Both the position numbers and the translations under genes were made by a program. Below are positions 25,301 to 35,905 of a DNA stretch of 64,000 nucleotides, piece by piece. This DNA is from Blastobasis lacticolella (Eukaryota > Arthropoda > Insecta > Lepidoptera > Blastobasidae), in the NCBI GenBank assembly GCA_905147135.1, contig LR990060.1, positions 8,758,001-8,822,000 of the forward strand, written 5' to 3'. Each line of letters begins with the position of its first letter. Within the stretch, counting starts at the first letter, position 1. A model generated the notes under the pieces. It was not told the DNA's origin, did no database searches, and was given only the letters and a program-made list of their open reading frames with translations.

Positions 25301-28126
25301 GAATTGTTAAATTTAATTTAGTGTTAGTTCTCGAGTTGTCCACGGCGGCGGTTATGAGCTGGCTTGAAAAAGCCGCACTCTGTGGGCCCCTAATTGCTTC
25401 GGTGCCCAGTCATTTGAGGGTTTCTTTTCACGGGATAATTTTCATAATATTTGAAGGACGAAGGTGGACGAGCGATCGTGTCACCCGAGTCGCAAATGCA
25501 TTGCAGGCGCTTGAGATAGGTGTGTGTCCATTTTATAGAGGATAAAATTATTTTTTAATTATGCTTGGACAAATTCACACATCGCCATTTAGCCCCAAAG
25601 TACGCTTGTGTTATAACAGATAAACTACATTTATACTTTTTTTAAATACACACTTATTTATACAGACCCAGACCCGTTACAGAAATTAAAATTAATCAAT
25701 ACAATTTCTTCTCTGAAGGAAATCGAAACCGGGACCACTGCATGGCAGTTAACAAACTAAACCACTCAGATCGTCGTAAAAAAATAAGGGATTGAAATGA
25801 TTCTTATGTAGATTTTGCAGTATGTTTTAAACTATATTGGGTATCAGGTTAGGTACGTAGAGACCAAAGAGATTGGAATGCTAGCGACCTACTTGATAAC
25901 CATGAAGGTCGCTAGCATTCCAATCTCTTTGGTAGAGACACAATTTAGGTTAGATATGTCTGAAAGTTTGTGTGCCAATAAAAATACTATAATGTTATTC
26001 CGTCGATTGTGCAGTAAATTAATTACAATTTTACAAATGAACGGACAGACACACAATAAGCCGTGTGGTGGACGGGGGAAAAGATCAGGTTGAAATGTAT
26101 GAGCCCAACCGATGAGCATGTATGAGAAGATTGATGAATTTGGAAAAGGTGAGAGAAGTTTATCAGGACCGTAGCACGTGAAACAATGTGATCTCTATGT
26201 AGAGCTCCACGTGACGTAAGAAGACTTGACGTGGGAAGACTCGATGTAGGCAGACTAGACTCGACGTGAGCAGACTAGGCTCGACGTGAGCAGACTAGAC
26301 ATAGTGAGACTTGACGTGGCGGATACAATTCGAGAAAACGTGTGACCGGACGTATGTATAAGGTAGGTGTAGGGTAGTGGTAGGGTAGAGTATAGTAATG
26401 CAGGATATGGGTAGGGATAGGGTAGGGTAGATGTAGGGATATTATAGAGGTAGAGTAGAGTAGGGTAGCATAGTGGTAGTGGTAGGATAGGGCCAAAGTA
26501 CGTTAGGGTATTGGTTGAGTAGGAGTAAGACACCACGTGAACGAATTCGCGCCAGGCTACCTAGTTGCACTTATATATTTTTTAATGCAACACCTAATAT
26601 TGTAAATGTGTAAGTTTTGAGGTTTGTTACTCAATCACCCAAAATCGGCTTAATGGATTTATATAAAATTTGATCAGGTTTTGAAGAGGTTTTCACATTT
26701 AACTTGGGGTTGACCATAATACAAAATGGCAAAATCTGAACTCACCTCAAAACTATTTCCACGCGGACGAAGTCGCAGTCAAAAGCTAGTAACTCATAAG
26801 ATAAACCACAATGAAGAAGTGGGGCCCCGAAAACTGAACGCTTACAGCCACTGTAAATTCAATCTCTCTAATAAATTAGTACTTAAATACTTCTATTATT
26901 CTAAATTTCTCTTACAGTTCTGTGACATGATGCAAACACAAACATGGGACGTCAGGTACGACAGTCTGGCCAAAGTGCCGTACGCAGTCCAAAACCGAAA
27001 TTGGGTTTCCTTCGATGATCCTAATTCTATAACTGAGAAAGTCGAGTACGGTCTTGCTCGTAACGTAGCTGGATTCATGGTTTGGAGCATAGAAACTGAT
27101 GACTTCAATGCTGTCTGCTCTGAAGAGGACTTCCCGCTATTAAGGGCTATTAACAAAGCTATTGTAAGAAATGTCGGTAGTTCTTCTACCTCAACGTCTA
27201 CAACAACTGCTAGGCCTACTACTGCTTCTACTGCTATTGACAAGGAAACTACTATAGTTGATACAACTACTAATGAACCTGCTAGGCCTACTACTGCGTC
27301 TACTGCTATTGACAAGGAAACTACTATAGTAGATACAACTACTAATGAACCGGCTAGTAGTTCGGTAGCGTCTACAGCTGTTAATACAGATTCGACTACC
27401 AAAATGCCTGTTGGTACTACCGAAGCTTTGCCCTCTACAGGTATTTATTAAAGTTATATTTAGATCATTCGATTCATTACTTGTTATTCTACTGTTTATG
27501 ATTGACAATCGTCTGTCCAAACTGACGTGTATTATGAAAATTATGATTTTATATCGATAATTTCCAGCAGTATTCGTTGAAATTCACATTCTATGTGTTT
27601 CTTAATAATTCTAGACATATTTATGCAGCTTAATTGATACGGCAAGTCTCGATTTTGAGTATTGTTTGTACACCAAATAAAACAGATCAGTTTGAACAGA
27701 CTTTAGAAGTAGTTTTTACCAATCAAATGTCTAAAAACAATTATTCGTTAAACATGTATATCTACCCAGTCTAGACAGATCTGTTCAAGTTCACCGCATA
27801 ATGTAGTCCCTACCTAAAACTTTAAATTGAAATATATTTCAGACGAAACATCAATAGCTACCGACTCTCCAACACCAGAGACACCAATATGCGTCAAGGA
27901 AGGCTTCGCAGCTAGTCCATACGACTGCTCAATATTCTACATATGTGTGACTGGAGTCAACGGTGAATTGATACCAAAGGAATTCGTGTGTCCTGGGGTG
28001 CTAATATGGGACCAGGACAACCTGCTGTGCAACTATCCCGATCTTGTTGAATGTAACGTAATAGACAAAGCTACACCTGCAGATTTCCGCAAATCGTTGC
28101 TTCACCAAACCGGAGGCCGTCATTAA
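16318..28126 (+). CDS. Endochitinase (GH18 + CBM14), complete 8-exon gene
   Basis: Secreted enzyme that hydrolyses beta-1,4 bonds of chitin in cuticle or peritrophic matrix. Exons: 16318-16381, 17155-17331, 19211-19311, 20610-20875, 21714-21874, 23416-23570, 26918-27440, 27843-28126. All introns are GT..AG and phases join exactly to 576 codons plus TAA. Residues 1-21 are a signal peptide with core ILVFGLIAVFA. GH18 motifs in order: LAVGGW (about 100-105), FDGLDLDWEYP (138-148, with D139, D142, D144 and the catalytic acid E146 intact), MTYDMYGAWD (211-220) and GFMVWSIETDD (360-370). A Thr/Ser-rich linker (about 396-482) carries a 24-residue duplication. CBM14/peritrophin-A has six cysteines at 499, 511, 517, 532, 545 and 553. 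The start is chosen because exon 1 supplies the signal peptide and its phase fits the KVLVCYYGTW start of the mature enzyme. The N-terminus looks closer to gut-type (group IV) insect chitinases than to moulting Cht5, but this is from memory and tentative. Confidence 0.95.
17346..17515 (+). repeat. SINE-A fragment at the donor side of chitinase intron 2
   Basis: 5'-truncated SINE-A body beginning 14 bases after the exon 2 donor at 17332 and ending in a GAT/ATT-rich tail. It sits unusually close to a splice site. Confidence 0.7.
17695..17832. mobile_element. Short palindromic element (MITE-like) in chitinase intron 2
   Basis: TATGCAACTG (17703-17712) pairs with CAGTTGCATA (17815-17824); inner matches (GTATAAAACATGAGTGTC against GACACGAGTGTTTTAATAC) continue the stem to a TCATACGAGGCGTAGCCGAG centre. 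Confidence 0.55.
21190..21325 (-). repeat. SINE-A 3' fragment in chitinase intron 4
   Basis: Reverse-oriented 3' portion of SINE-A with an ATC-rich left end (the GAT tail on the element strand). Confidence 0.65.
21420..21680 (+). repeat. Rep-C copy in chitinase intron 4
   Basis: Full-length Rep-C ending about 35 bases before exon 5 of the chitinase (21714). The gene has tolerated an insertion close to its acceptor. Confidence 0.7.
21908..22115 (+). repeat. Rep-C copy in chitinase intron 5
   Basis: Begins about 30 bases after the exon 5 donor (21875). Slightly shorter than the 21420 copy; ends before the tail at CTGCAGTGGGCATGGGATAG. Confidence 0.65.
22128..22225 (+). repeat. 5S-rRNA-like segment, probable head of a 5S-derived SINE
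   Basis: GAGACCGATAACCAAAGTTAAG (about 22154-22175) and GAACTGGATGGGAGACCG (about 22195-22212) line up, in order and spacing, with the internal promoter half of animal 5S rRNA (CCGATCACCGAAGTTAAGCA and CTTGGATGGGTGACCG). The rest diverges, so it is not a functional 5S gene. A following block (22286-22380) recurs at 23990-24065. Confidence 0.45.
22286..22380 (+). repeat. Repeat block shared with 23990-24065
   Basis: TTGACCAAGGTCTTCCG..., AGACTGGTT and CCCCGTGACGGTAT recur in the same order at 23990-24065 in the next intron. It may be the body of the 5S-headed repeat. Confidence 0.5.
22400..23053 (+). mobile_element. RTE-type non-LTR retrotransposon 3' end, in chitinase intron 5
   Basis: The frame 22772-23026 encodes the C-terminal end of an RTE-type endonuclease/reverse transcriptase (LKWQWAGHICRR, VFEWRPRLGKRSVGRPPARW, WRSLGEAYVQQW). 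A (GAT)n tail follows at 23033-23053. Upstream, RPCARSPMHWTDQV (about 22440-22480) looks like a more eroded related tail. 5'-truncated; same strand as the chitinase but intronic. Confidence 0.8.
23160..23262 (+). repeat. (GAAA)n run and AT-rich tail
   Basis: A short GAAAGAAAGAAAG run is followed by AAAATATTTATTACAAAGG, a common end of insect non-LTR elements. No coding part is recognisable. Confidence 0.4.
23804..23909. mobile_element. 106-bp TIR element beside an (ATAC)n run
   Basis: GGTTAGTATTATTTTTACCT at the left pairs perfectly with the right end (23890-23909): 20-bp terminal inverted repeats around 66 bases. It directly follows an (ATAC)n microsatellite (about 23780-23802). Confidence 0.65.
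24390..24700 (+). repeat. Rep-D copy in chitinase intron 6
   Basis: Same family as at 1-285, in the same orientation, preceded by a run of about 17 T. It lies in the intron between chitinase exons 6 and 7. It is clearly similar to the first copy over its whole length and ends near TTCTGTAAGGT. Confidence 0.7.
25557..25780 (-). repeat. SINE-B copy in chitinase intron 6
   Basis: Reverse-oriented. The right end carries the tRNA-like head with a B-box-like complement (GAAATCGAAACCGGGACC) and ends at AACCACTCAGATCGTCGT. The body matches the copy at 56537. Confidence 0.65.
25863..25933. repeat. Perfect 28-bp inverted repeat with 15-nt loop in chitinase intron 6
   Basis: Arm 25863-25890 and arm 25906-25933 are exact complements; the loop is 25891-25905. 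Pairing stops abruptly at both ends. No second copy was noticed in the window. On the chitinase pre-mRNA it would form a strong hairpin. Confidence 0.9.
26223..26321 (+). repeat. Minisatellite of 15- and 20-nt GAC(T)-TCGACGTGAGCA units
   Basis: Tandem degenerate units, two of them 20 nt (GACTAGACTCGACGTGAGCA type) and the rest about 15 nt, in chitinase intron 6. Confidence 0.7.
26357..26530 (+). repeat. GTAGGGTAG-rich low-complexity tract
   Basis: About 170 bases dominated by irregular GGTAG, GGGTAG and GGATAGGG repeats, with purine/G bias on the + strand. The long open frames on the minus strand here (26255-26536) are produced by this composition. It is not the insect telomere repeat TTAGG in any regular array. 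Confidence 0.7.
27209..27352 (+). repeat. 72-bp tandem duplication in the chitinase linker
   Basis: Two back-to-back 72-bp units (27209-27280 and 27281-27352) differ at about three bases. Each is in frame and encodes 24 residues beginning ARPTTAS and ending TTTNEP, so the duplication lengthens the Thr-rich linker between GH18 and CBM14 without shifting the frame. The near identity indicates a recent event or ongoing repeat-number change. Confidence 0.9.
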
Positions 28127-28205
28127 ATGTTTGATAGCCAATTAGCAGTCTCCACTCAATTTACACCAGCTTATATGTTTAACTATTAGTTTTGTGATAA
28201 ATTCG

Positions 28206-28225
28206 AATAAAGAATTGGTAATAAA
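28206..28225 (+). terminator. Poly(A) signals of the chitinase gene
   Basis: Two AATAAA hexamers (28206-28211 and 28220-28225) lie 80-100 bases after the chitinase stop codon, the expected place for 3'-end cleavage. Confidence 0.6.
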
Positions 28226-31200
28226 GTGTTGAAACAAATTGTTGATGGAATGAAAGGTTTTAACTTTAATCAAAATTTCACGTAAAGAATATAATCGAAG
28301 TACCTAGATAAATAGCAACCTTTATGGCTTCCTATCAGATACCGTCGCTACTTGAGTGTTCTTTGTCTCCTTTTTTCCATTCCCAATGACCCTGTATGCT
28401 GTAATTTTTCGTTTTCAGGCAAATATTTTTTAAACCTCCCTGGATTGACCTCTCGAAGACTGCGCTTTAATAAGTATACCTTCAAAAAGCGGTTCGTGAA
28501 CACTTTTTAAATAACTTGTAATACTCAAAAACAACTCTTATTTCTGGCATCATCATCTTCTGTGTATTTGTGATTGCTGTTTCGGCATGAATCGCTATCT
28601 TATTTGCTTACTTTTTCCTTTCTATTTTTTTACTCAATTTTCCATTTTTATTATACAAATACTATCAATCAAATTCTACTTGGTTTAGTCAGTGTTTATA
28701 ATTATGTTTGCTTCTATAATTCTTGCACCGCCCTAAAATCGTTATACCATCAGCTCTCAGGTTGGCTGTTAGGAAGAAGCTCAAAGTGCGCCATTGAACG
28801 TTACAGTGCATTAAGTTTCCTTTCGCGTTCCAAACTCAAACTAGGCAAAGCTTTTTCTAGGTGCCTCAAATAAAATCAAAAAATTACTATGATATTGTTC
28901 ATATAAATACCTAGGCTCAACACAAAAAACGAATTAAAGTAGGTAATTATTATAGGTATTCATTTAGGTAGTTAGTATGTTTTCAAATGACGGAAAGCAC
29001 GAGAAAGACATTAAAAGAAGAGTACCTAGACAAGGATAACGCAGTGAATGGAGTCGTCAATCGTGTGATGGGAAGTTAAAATTTTACCTCTAAATCCTCG
29101 CCTTGCTTGCTTTACAACGCAGTATTCTTCCCATACTAACATAGGATAATGAATGTTGGGTATTGGCTTATTTATTTATATTTCTGTGGATTTGTGTGGG
29201 TTTGGCAGTTCAGACGGTCGGGCTCTAGAGCTTTGATGTTAGAGAGAAATTGGCGTAAGTGTTATTTAGATAGCGCGAAATTGGGAAATCGGTCAAAAAG
29301 ATAAAAAATCACTATTGAGTTATGTTTTAAAAAATCTGGTCCAAAGTGTCAAAAATGAAATACCTATGTAAGTAAGGAAACTTTTAGATAGGATTGCGAG
29401 GCGTATTAGAAAAGCAAAATGGCAGTCTCTTACTCTCTACCCATTCCGCCTGTGCGGGACCATGGGCTTTATGTCTATGTGTTATTTATTTATTAGGTTC
29501 ACCAACAGTTTATACACAACATGAAAATCTTATAGTATGTAAAGTAACAGCATTTATCTAGTTTTAAGTATAAAACCAATGATAGGTAAACACAGCAGCC
29601 ATTTACCTTTATTAATATGCCAGATTTCACTAAACTTAGGTAACGCATAACTTGACCCCTAAAGATATTCCTACAAAGTGTCATAAAGTTATGAATACAA
29701 TGCTTTACTTGATTTTGGCGCAATTATTTTTACATTATAGCAAATTAGGCGTCGACTTAAGCGTCGTCTAAGTATAATGCAATCAGGAATAACTTTGATT
29801 AAGTACAGACATAAATAGGCAAGCACTGCTGATATTTATGAGTAGCCAGCCAACCTGATGGAAAGAGGCAACTAAATTGTCGCGCACAGTCTCTTTATAA
29901 TCGGGTACTCCTGTCAGAGTGGTCGAGGTTGCGTAGACGAGGTACACAGAGAGATGTTCATTGTGTCGCAGACTTTCCCTAGGAATGCTTTCTCAGCCAT
30001 TTGCTTCCGCTTCTACCAGTTAGAGATGTTACGGGCACATTGTACTTGTTTTTACAGATCAGTCTACCCAGCACCACATCCCTAATGCGTCGATTTTACG
30101 GCAGTCCCGCCCTTAGTAACGTCTGCAAAAATATCAACACCAACTTATCTAAAGGACCAAGGTCAAACGATCAAAAACTCTACACAACTTAACCTAAAGC
30201 TCAACATACTAGCTCGTATCTAAGCTCACAGGTATTTAGGAAAAAGTACCTCGCAAGAGAAATTGCTATTTGCATCATAACTTTCGTGCCCACAGCAAAT
30301 AAATACCGTCATAATCTTTACTCCCATTTACATGTACGTAAGGGGGTATATCAAAGAACGTGTTGCTTACACCGTGAGAAATTGGTACTTCCCCTAGCAA
30401 AGGAAGGCACAAAAAGGCGTGTACCCACAACTCAAGCCTATTTTCATGTAAATAAAGACGAGGGAGCCAGTTTGTAAACACACTTCGAGATGGATGCTCC
30501 AGTATTTTGCCAAAGTTAGTACCCGGATATTGAGAGAGATGTTTAGTAGTGACATTTACGATGCTTACAATGGAGGGGTTGTCAGTTTCTCCTGAGACTA
30601 GACAGCACTTTATTCGGTTCCACATTACATCCTTAACCTAAGATAATAAATTATAATTATGAAGAAACATATAATTATGAAAATTACGGAAGACCAGCCA
30701 GTTCAGCTTTGCCGCTGTCAATTTCCGAAAGCTTATTAGGTTATTGTAGCTGGTCAAGTTCTAGGGCGCCTAGTACGAAACTCGTAAGTGGAAGGGGAGG
30801 TTAGGAATCTTACACCCGTATTCAGAAACATTACTGTTCAGTACGCCCAAACGCATCGGGTTCTAACTGACAATACTTTCGGCGTACGATTGGCGCTATG
30901 CGTCCGTCAAACTTAACGTATAGCTAAGGGAGCTAGCAAAATTAACCAATCATAAAGCCGTATTGAATGCAGTGCATTCTCAAGTGCACTGTGAGAATGT
31001 ATACAAAAGCTACTTCACTTCATTGTTAGATCAACATTTAATCTTGCGACAATATCCACGCACGCTTGACGGGCTGAAGTTGGTTGGAGGACTATAAAAA
31101 TCTGCAGCCGATTACCTGTTTTACAGAGGTGTTAGCTTATCTGTGTCTGACATAGGTCACTTTGTGAGAGTAGAAAGGACTATAAACCATTACACTCAAT

Positions 31201-34200
31201 TTCATCGAACCCATGCCACACGGCAAGCTGTACACCCATCATCATAATCTTCACCCATAAACTCATCTCACAAGAATTTAAATAATTTCTTACCGACATA
31301 TAACGTGTTACCAATAAATTACTCCATTTCATCTGGAAAGCAAATGTATATAACAGAAATGGACACTCAAAGTACAGGCAGTATTTCACGAAAACTTACA
31401 ACTAATATGAAATTGTGGGGACACGATGTCGAACATCAACGTCGAGACTCGACTTCGGAACTTCCCCGCGAACTCTCCCAAACGCTTCTTTTATTGCTTA
31501 TACTTTTTTTAAGCAGCGTACTGCCTAAAAACTTACTCGGGGACAAATTCGCTTTACGTGACTCGATTTCTTATGGCATGGCGTAAACGTATGGAAAGGG
31601 GAGAGCGAGTTACGGCCCCGTGTTTTGTGATAAGTGCGCGTTCCTTATCAGCTTCTTCTGATGAGATCATTAGAGTACTTGCGAGATATTACTCTTATAG
31701 GATTGTGATGAATGAGAGCTTCTGTCTTTGCTATTTTATTATGTGTCTGCTTCTAGTTCTTTAAAAAATACTAACCAGGGTCTTAAGTAAGCTAATTTAC
31801 TTATGGCTCGATTGAATTCTAATTTAATCAGCATAGCAGCTCAGTGGCAGTTACACACGTTTTTGGTATTCTGCTACTGTTACTAATAGCCCGATTGAAT
31901 TGTAATTGGAGAGGAATAGAAGCTCAACGGCAGTTTGACGCGTTTTTGTTATTCTGCTACAATTAAAACTGCCATTGCGCTGCTATTGCGATCCTGTTAC
32001 AATTCAATCGAGCCTTAGGAAATTTGCGGATTTTAGGCCCAGGCAGGCACTTCTTACCTGGCGGTAAACTAAGATGCGATCGAGTTGTATATGTATCTTG
32101 CCTACCTAGCATTAACATACCTTTTCACTCTGGCATTGAAGGTGTTCTGGGAACACATCGTAGTAATATCGTATAAAGCATGGCGACTAATATGTCTAAG
32201 GCCACAAAAGAAACGGGTCTAAATCTTTTTCAAAGGCAGCGAGGCAATTTATTCGCGACTTCCCGGGTGTTGCTGATGTCCATGTGGTCAGGTCAATATA
32301 CTATTAACTGATGGTGAAAACCGAATCTAAATCCGTTGCGTCGTTCAGAACTAGTTAGCGAAAATACATACAGATGTATAGATAATAGTGCTGAAGCAGC
32401 CAAACGCCAAATATCGTTGTAAGTAGGCCAGACACTGGGCACCAGCGTTGCCTGTAGTAATAAAATGATCACAGATCGGTACGATACGGTAAGTCCGTCC
32501 GCTAATTCATATCCAATGGAAAAGTGCTATAGGCAATAAAGAACTATAACAAAAGTAACGAAATTCAAACAGAAAAAATTAAATTAAACCTACCCAAAGT
32601 TCTAAGAAAGAAATCCCTCTACATTTCCCTACAGAGGGACTTAATAAAAAATTTGATGGCTTTAAATAGAGCTATTCATATTCATGAATAGCAATTCTTC
32701 ATTCCGAGAAAGAGAAAAATTACACGCATCTCCCGGGGAAAGATATTAGGATCGCGAGAAATATTCACTTTTCACGAGCACTCGTGTAAGCAGGCTATTT
32801 TGTGAGGGAATTTGTCGTAAATTGGTTATTTTTTGCTAACAGATTCCTTTAGATTGTGGTCTTACATTAAAGTATGAAACTAATTAAAACTGCATTAGTG
32901 GCGTTTGTTTTGCTATTGGTTTCTCAATACTGTAATAGTAATTTAATTTATACCTACCACTAAGAAGGCAAACGAGCTTACTGTAATCAGTTACCTCAAT
33001 CGTTGAAAGTTTGCAAGTAACCAGGGTTATGAGTACCGTGTCGCCGACCTCGAAAAACCTTATTACCCCTTTTTTTGAAGAACTACACGTCATACTCTCC
33101 AGGGACCTCATTCCAAAATCTAAGGGTGCGTGGGAGAAATTCCTGTCTAACCCATCAGTTCGCGACCAATTAGGTTTCAAGTTGTAGGGATAAACTACTT
33201 GTTCACTGACTATTTTTTTTCAAAACAAACACGGTTGTGCAAGCGGTAGAACACGCAAAGGGAGGCGAATTTAAGAGTTTATGACAATACAGTCGCTTTC
33301 GTTGCCAACCCGCCTGCCAATCGTGGAGACATAACAGATTCCCTGCAGGAAAGAGAGAGATTTGATGAAGTAGGTAGGTTTAAGTTTTCTTGTCTGTTAG
33401 TGACAAGCCTGCAGCTCCCTCCATATCTCCGTAAAGGAAACCGTATTTTGATTATTTTTAAGGGCGACTACATACTACACTTCGACAGGGTCGAAGGTAA
33501 GGCAGGCAAGGGTAGATTACCTTTCGCTATCCTATAACGAGATGTCTATAGATACCTCATCAGGTGGGTTCACCTGACCGTCCGTCCACGAACCGTCTGT
33601 CTGTATGCCTCCCTAAGCGATAAAAAATTAGTGGGATAGCGAAATAAACAAAGCGATACTGAAATACCTTCTCAGGTTTTTTATGAAATAGGCCGGCGAA
33701 AGAGCAAGCTAGGAAAGTGGTCACCACAATTTAGGTACCCACAGAACAATAAGCAAGCGGGTTTCCTGATGAAAAGTGGTCACCGCAGGTACCCACAAAA
33801 CCGCACAAATGTAACCTCAACAAGCCACTTCCGTGCCCGAATAGCCGCTGCAAAAACCTGCAACTATTATGAATGACTCATCAATAAATCAAGGTGGGCC
33901 TACAAAGGCAGGCGGTAAATTACCGATGCATCCGACAACTCTGTACAGTCCGCACCAATGTTGCTTGATCCACCTCGATGTTGGTAAATAAATTGGAAAA
34001 TAGTTTTGCGTTATTTTTTTATGTCTTAAGGTAGGGAAACAGGCAAGTGGGCCACGTCATAAAAGTGCCGCCTATATATTAGCTACAACAGGGGTATCGC
34101 CAATAAGTAAGTAAGTAAAAGCTCTTTTATATACAATATACAAGAACCAGCCTAATATACAAAAAGGCGGCCTAATCGCTTACTAACCCACAAAATTGGT

Positions 34201-34280
34201 ATTGCTATCTTCTTCTAGAAAAGACACAAGTTAATCTATTCTGTAATTTACGCAAAAGGAGACCTACTCGTACCTACGCG
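28215..34280. other. Intergenic, no recognisable gene
   Basis: AT-rich sequence between the chitinase 3' end and the Rep-D copy at 34283. The open frames seen (for example 28574-28873, 30275-30625 minus, 31305-31586) lack recognisable domains, splice context or codon pattern. It contains a Rep-D scrap near 29815, a TTCAATACGGCTTTATGATT block near 30950 (reverse) shared with 10290-10320, and the palindromic element at 31803-32016. Confidence 0.6.
31803..32016. mobile_element. MITE-like palindromic element with 14-bp perfect TIRs
   Basis: GGCTCGATTGAATT (31805-31818) pairs with AATTCAATCGAGCC (32001-32014). The left half is internally repeated (CCCGATTGAATTGTAATT at 31890; the CAGCTCAGTGGCAGTT and AGCTCAACGGCAGTTT blocks), and the right half carries the complement (AACTGCCATTGCGCTGCT). 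Confidence 0.65.
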
Positions 34281-34282
34281 TT

Positions 34283-34566
34283 TTAGTGCCTGTATATAAT
34301 ACATACCTTACAGAATACTCTTTTAAATAGTATTGTGTTTCTGCCGGTGAGTAGGTAAGGTCTCCAGTGCTCCATGGGGTGGGGATTTGGGAACCGTGGC
34401 TTTGGCAGTGGAGGGGCATTTGCCTTTTTGCTGCCAGAGCAACGTGTTATAGAGGTGGGCAACGCATTGGCGATACTCTTGGTGTTGCTAATGTCTATAG
34501 GCAGTGGTGACCACTTTCCATCAGGTGGCCCGCTTGCCTGTTTGCCCACCGTATGACGTATAAAAA
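34283..34566 (-). repeat. Rep-D copy, reverse orientation
   Basis: Reverse-complement copy of the repeat at 1-285 and 24390-24700. It ends at 34560-34566 in an A run (poly(T) on the element strand). Intergenic. Confidence 0.7.
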
Positions 34567-34949
34567 AATACTGATTTCGAATTTGTGATATTTAGGCACT
34601 ATAATTGAGAGTAGCTTATCTCCTCAATTCAAACTAACTAGCGCCACCACGCAGGAGTAGCACCCAACATCCCTGGCAATCCTAATACGAGTAGGGTCTC
34701 AAGCCTCTCTGGTGCAGACTGTACCGCCGAAGCTTCGCTACAGTTCGCTACAGTACTTCGCTAGTCGCTCTCGGAAGCGATTCACATGAAAAAAGTGCTG
34801 AAAATCCCTCGGAAAATAAGCGTAAATCAATCAGGTGGGCAACGCCATTCTTTGGCGCTACAGCCGAACGCTTGTGTACAGAGTTTGTTAATCTCAAAGG
34901 CTGCGTTGGGGTTGAATTAAGGATCGTTTAGGGTTCGATTTCGTAAAAG

Positions 34950-35207
34950 AGCATCGGTGGCCGGGCGGTTGAGTATCCGACTCGTAAGCGAGAGGTACCG
35001 GGTTCGAATCCCGCTGCTACCAACGACTCTTTTCTGAGTTATGTACATTAGTGCTCTTACGGTGAGGAAAAACATCGTGATGAAACCTGCAAATTCAGGC
35101 AACTGTATTTGTAACCATGATCCAATCTGGTCAGGTTTCCCTGGTAGCAGAATCACGGAGGTCAGATGGTAGTCGCTCCACTGTAAATACCACTGCTACC
35201 AGGGTAC
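34950..35207 (+). repeat. SINE-A copy with intact tRNA-like head
   Basis: The head carries the B-box match GGGTTCGAATCCC and an upstream GGTGGCCGGGCGGTTGAG block that resembles a pol III A-box region. The body follows directly. It faces a reverse copy at 35208-35421. Confidence 0.8.
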
Positions 35208-35421
35208 TTGACAATATTGGATCATGGTTACACAGTGAGTCGCCTAAATGTGTAGGTTTCAACACGATGTTTTCTCTCACCGTAAGAGCACCGGTTAGTA
35301 TTCAACTAATGTAGGTACATAACTCAGAAAATATTCATTGGTACATGGCGGCAGTGGGATTCGAACCCGCTACCTCTCGCTTACGAATTGGATACCTTTA
35401 CTACTCGGCCACCGACGCTCC
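35208..35421 (-). repeat. SINE-A copy facing the 34950 copy
   Basis: Reverse-oriented SINE-A ending at its head (CTCGGCCACCGACGCTCC), with the B-box complement GGGATTCGAACCC. It abuts the forward copy tail to tail, so the two form an inverted repeat of roughly 200 bp arms. Confidence 0.8.
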
Positions 35422-35624
35422 ATCTGTAAGCCAATAGTTTGGGGCTATTCTAACTGTACAGTTTTAGTAAAAGCACCTAATTATTTGCCCTATTAGTTAC
35501 ACAAGCTTTTATATGGAATGTTCTTCCTTCTCCAGTTCACCAGGTATTTAGCATATTCGCATCGTCACCGGCTCTTGGATCCTACTCAGCGATGTCAATC
35601 CGTCGCTTTTTGGGTCTAGTGACG

Positions 35625-35905
35625 GAGGTCTCCAGTGCTCTATCGGAAACCATGGCATTGGCAGTCGCCTAATTGCTGCCAGAGTAGCACGACCCAGGAA
35701 TTTAGAAGTGGGTAACGCATTGGTGTTACTAATATTGTTAATTGATAGGTAGCGGTGACCACTTCCAGTCAGGAGACCGCTTGCCTGTTTAGATACCTAC
35801 CGAGATACAGTATTTTTATTATTATGTTATACGGCAGACAAACAGGCAAACGAGCCACCTGATGGTGCGTGGTCAACGCCGTCTATGGACTACCAATGCG
35901 TTGCT
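35625..35905. repeat. Inverted pair of diverged Rep-D fragments
   Basis: A reverse-oriented fragment (35625-35800) is followed by a forward fragment (about 35830-35905) carrying the ACAGGCAAACGAGCCACCTG variant of the Rep-D core. They are separated by a short T-rich spacer. Confidence 0.5.

Noticed and set aside
25207..25545. 112-codon + frame in chitinase intron 6
   Set aside because: Lacks an ATG at its left end, has no recognised domain, and lies in an intron between two well-supported exons.
26357..26530. Interstitial telomeric repeat
   Set aside because: The tract is irregular GGTAG/GGGTAG and not the (TTAGG)n array of insect telomeres.
26896..27402. 168-codon minus-strand frame opposite chitinase exon 7
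   Set aside because: Valine/serine-rich antisense of the Thr-rich linker; the + strand carries GH18 motif IV and fits the gene model.
34950..35030. Possible tRNA gene (A- and B-box-like sequence)
   Set aside because: The sequence continues into the SINE-A body present at many other sites and there is no complete cloverleaf; it is a tRNA-derived SINE head.
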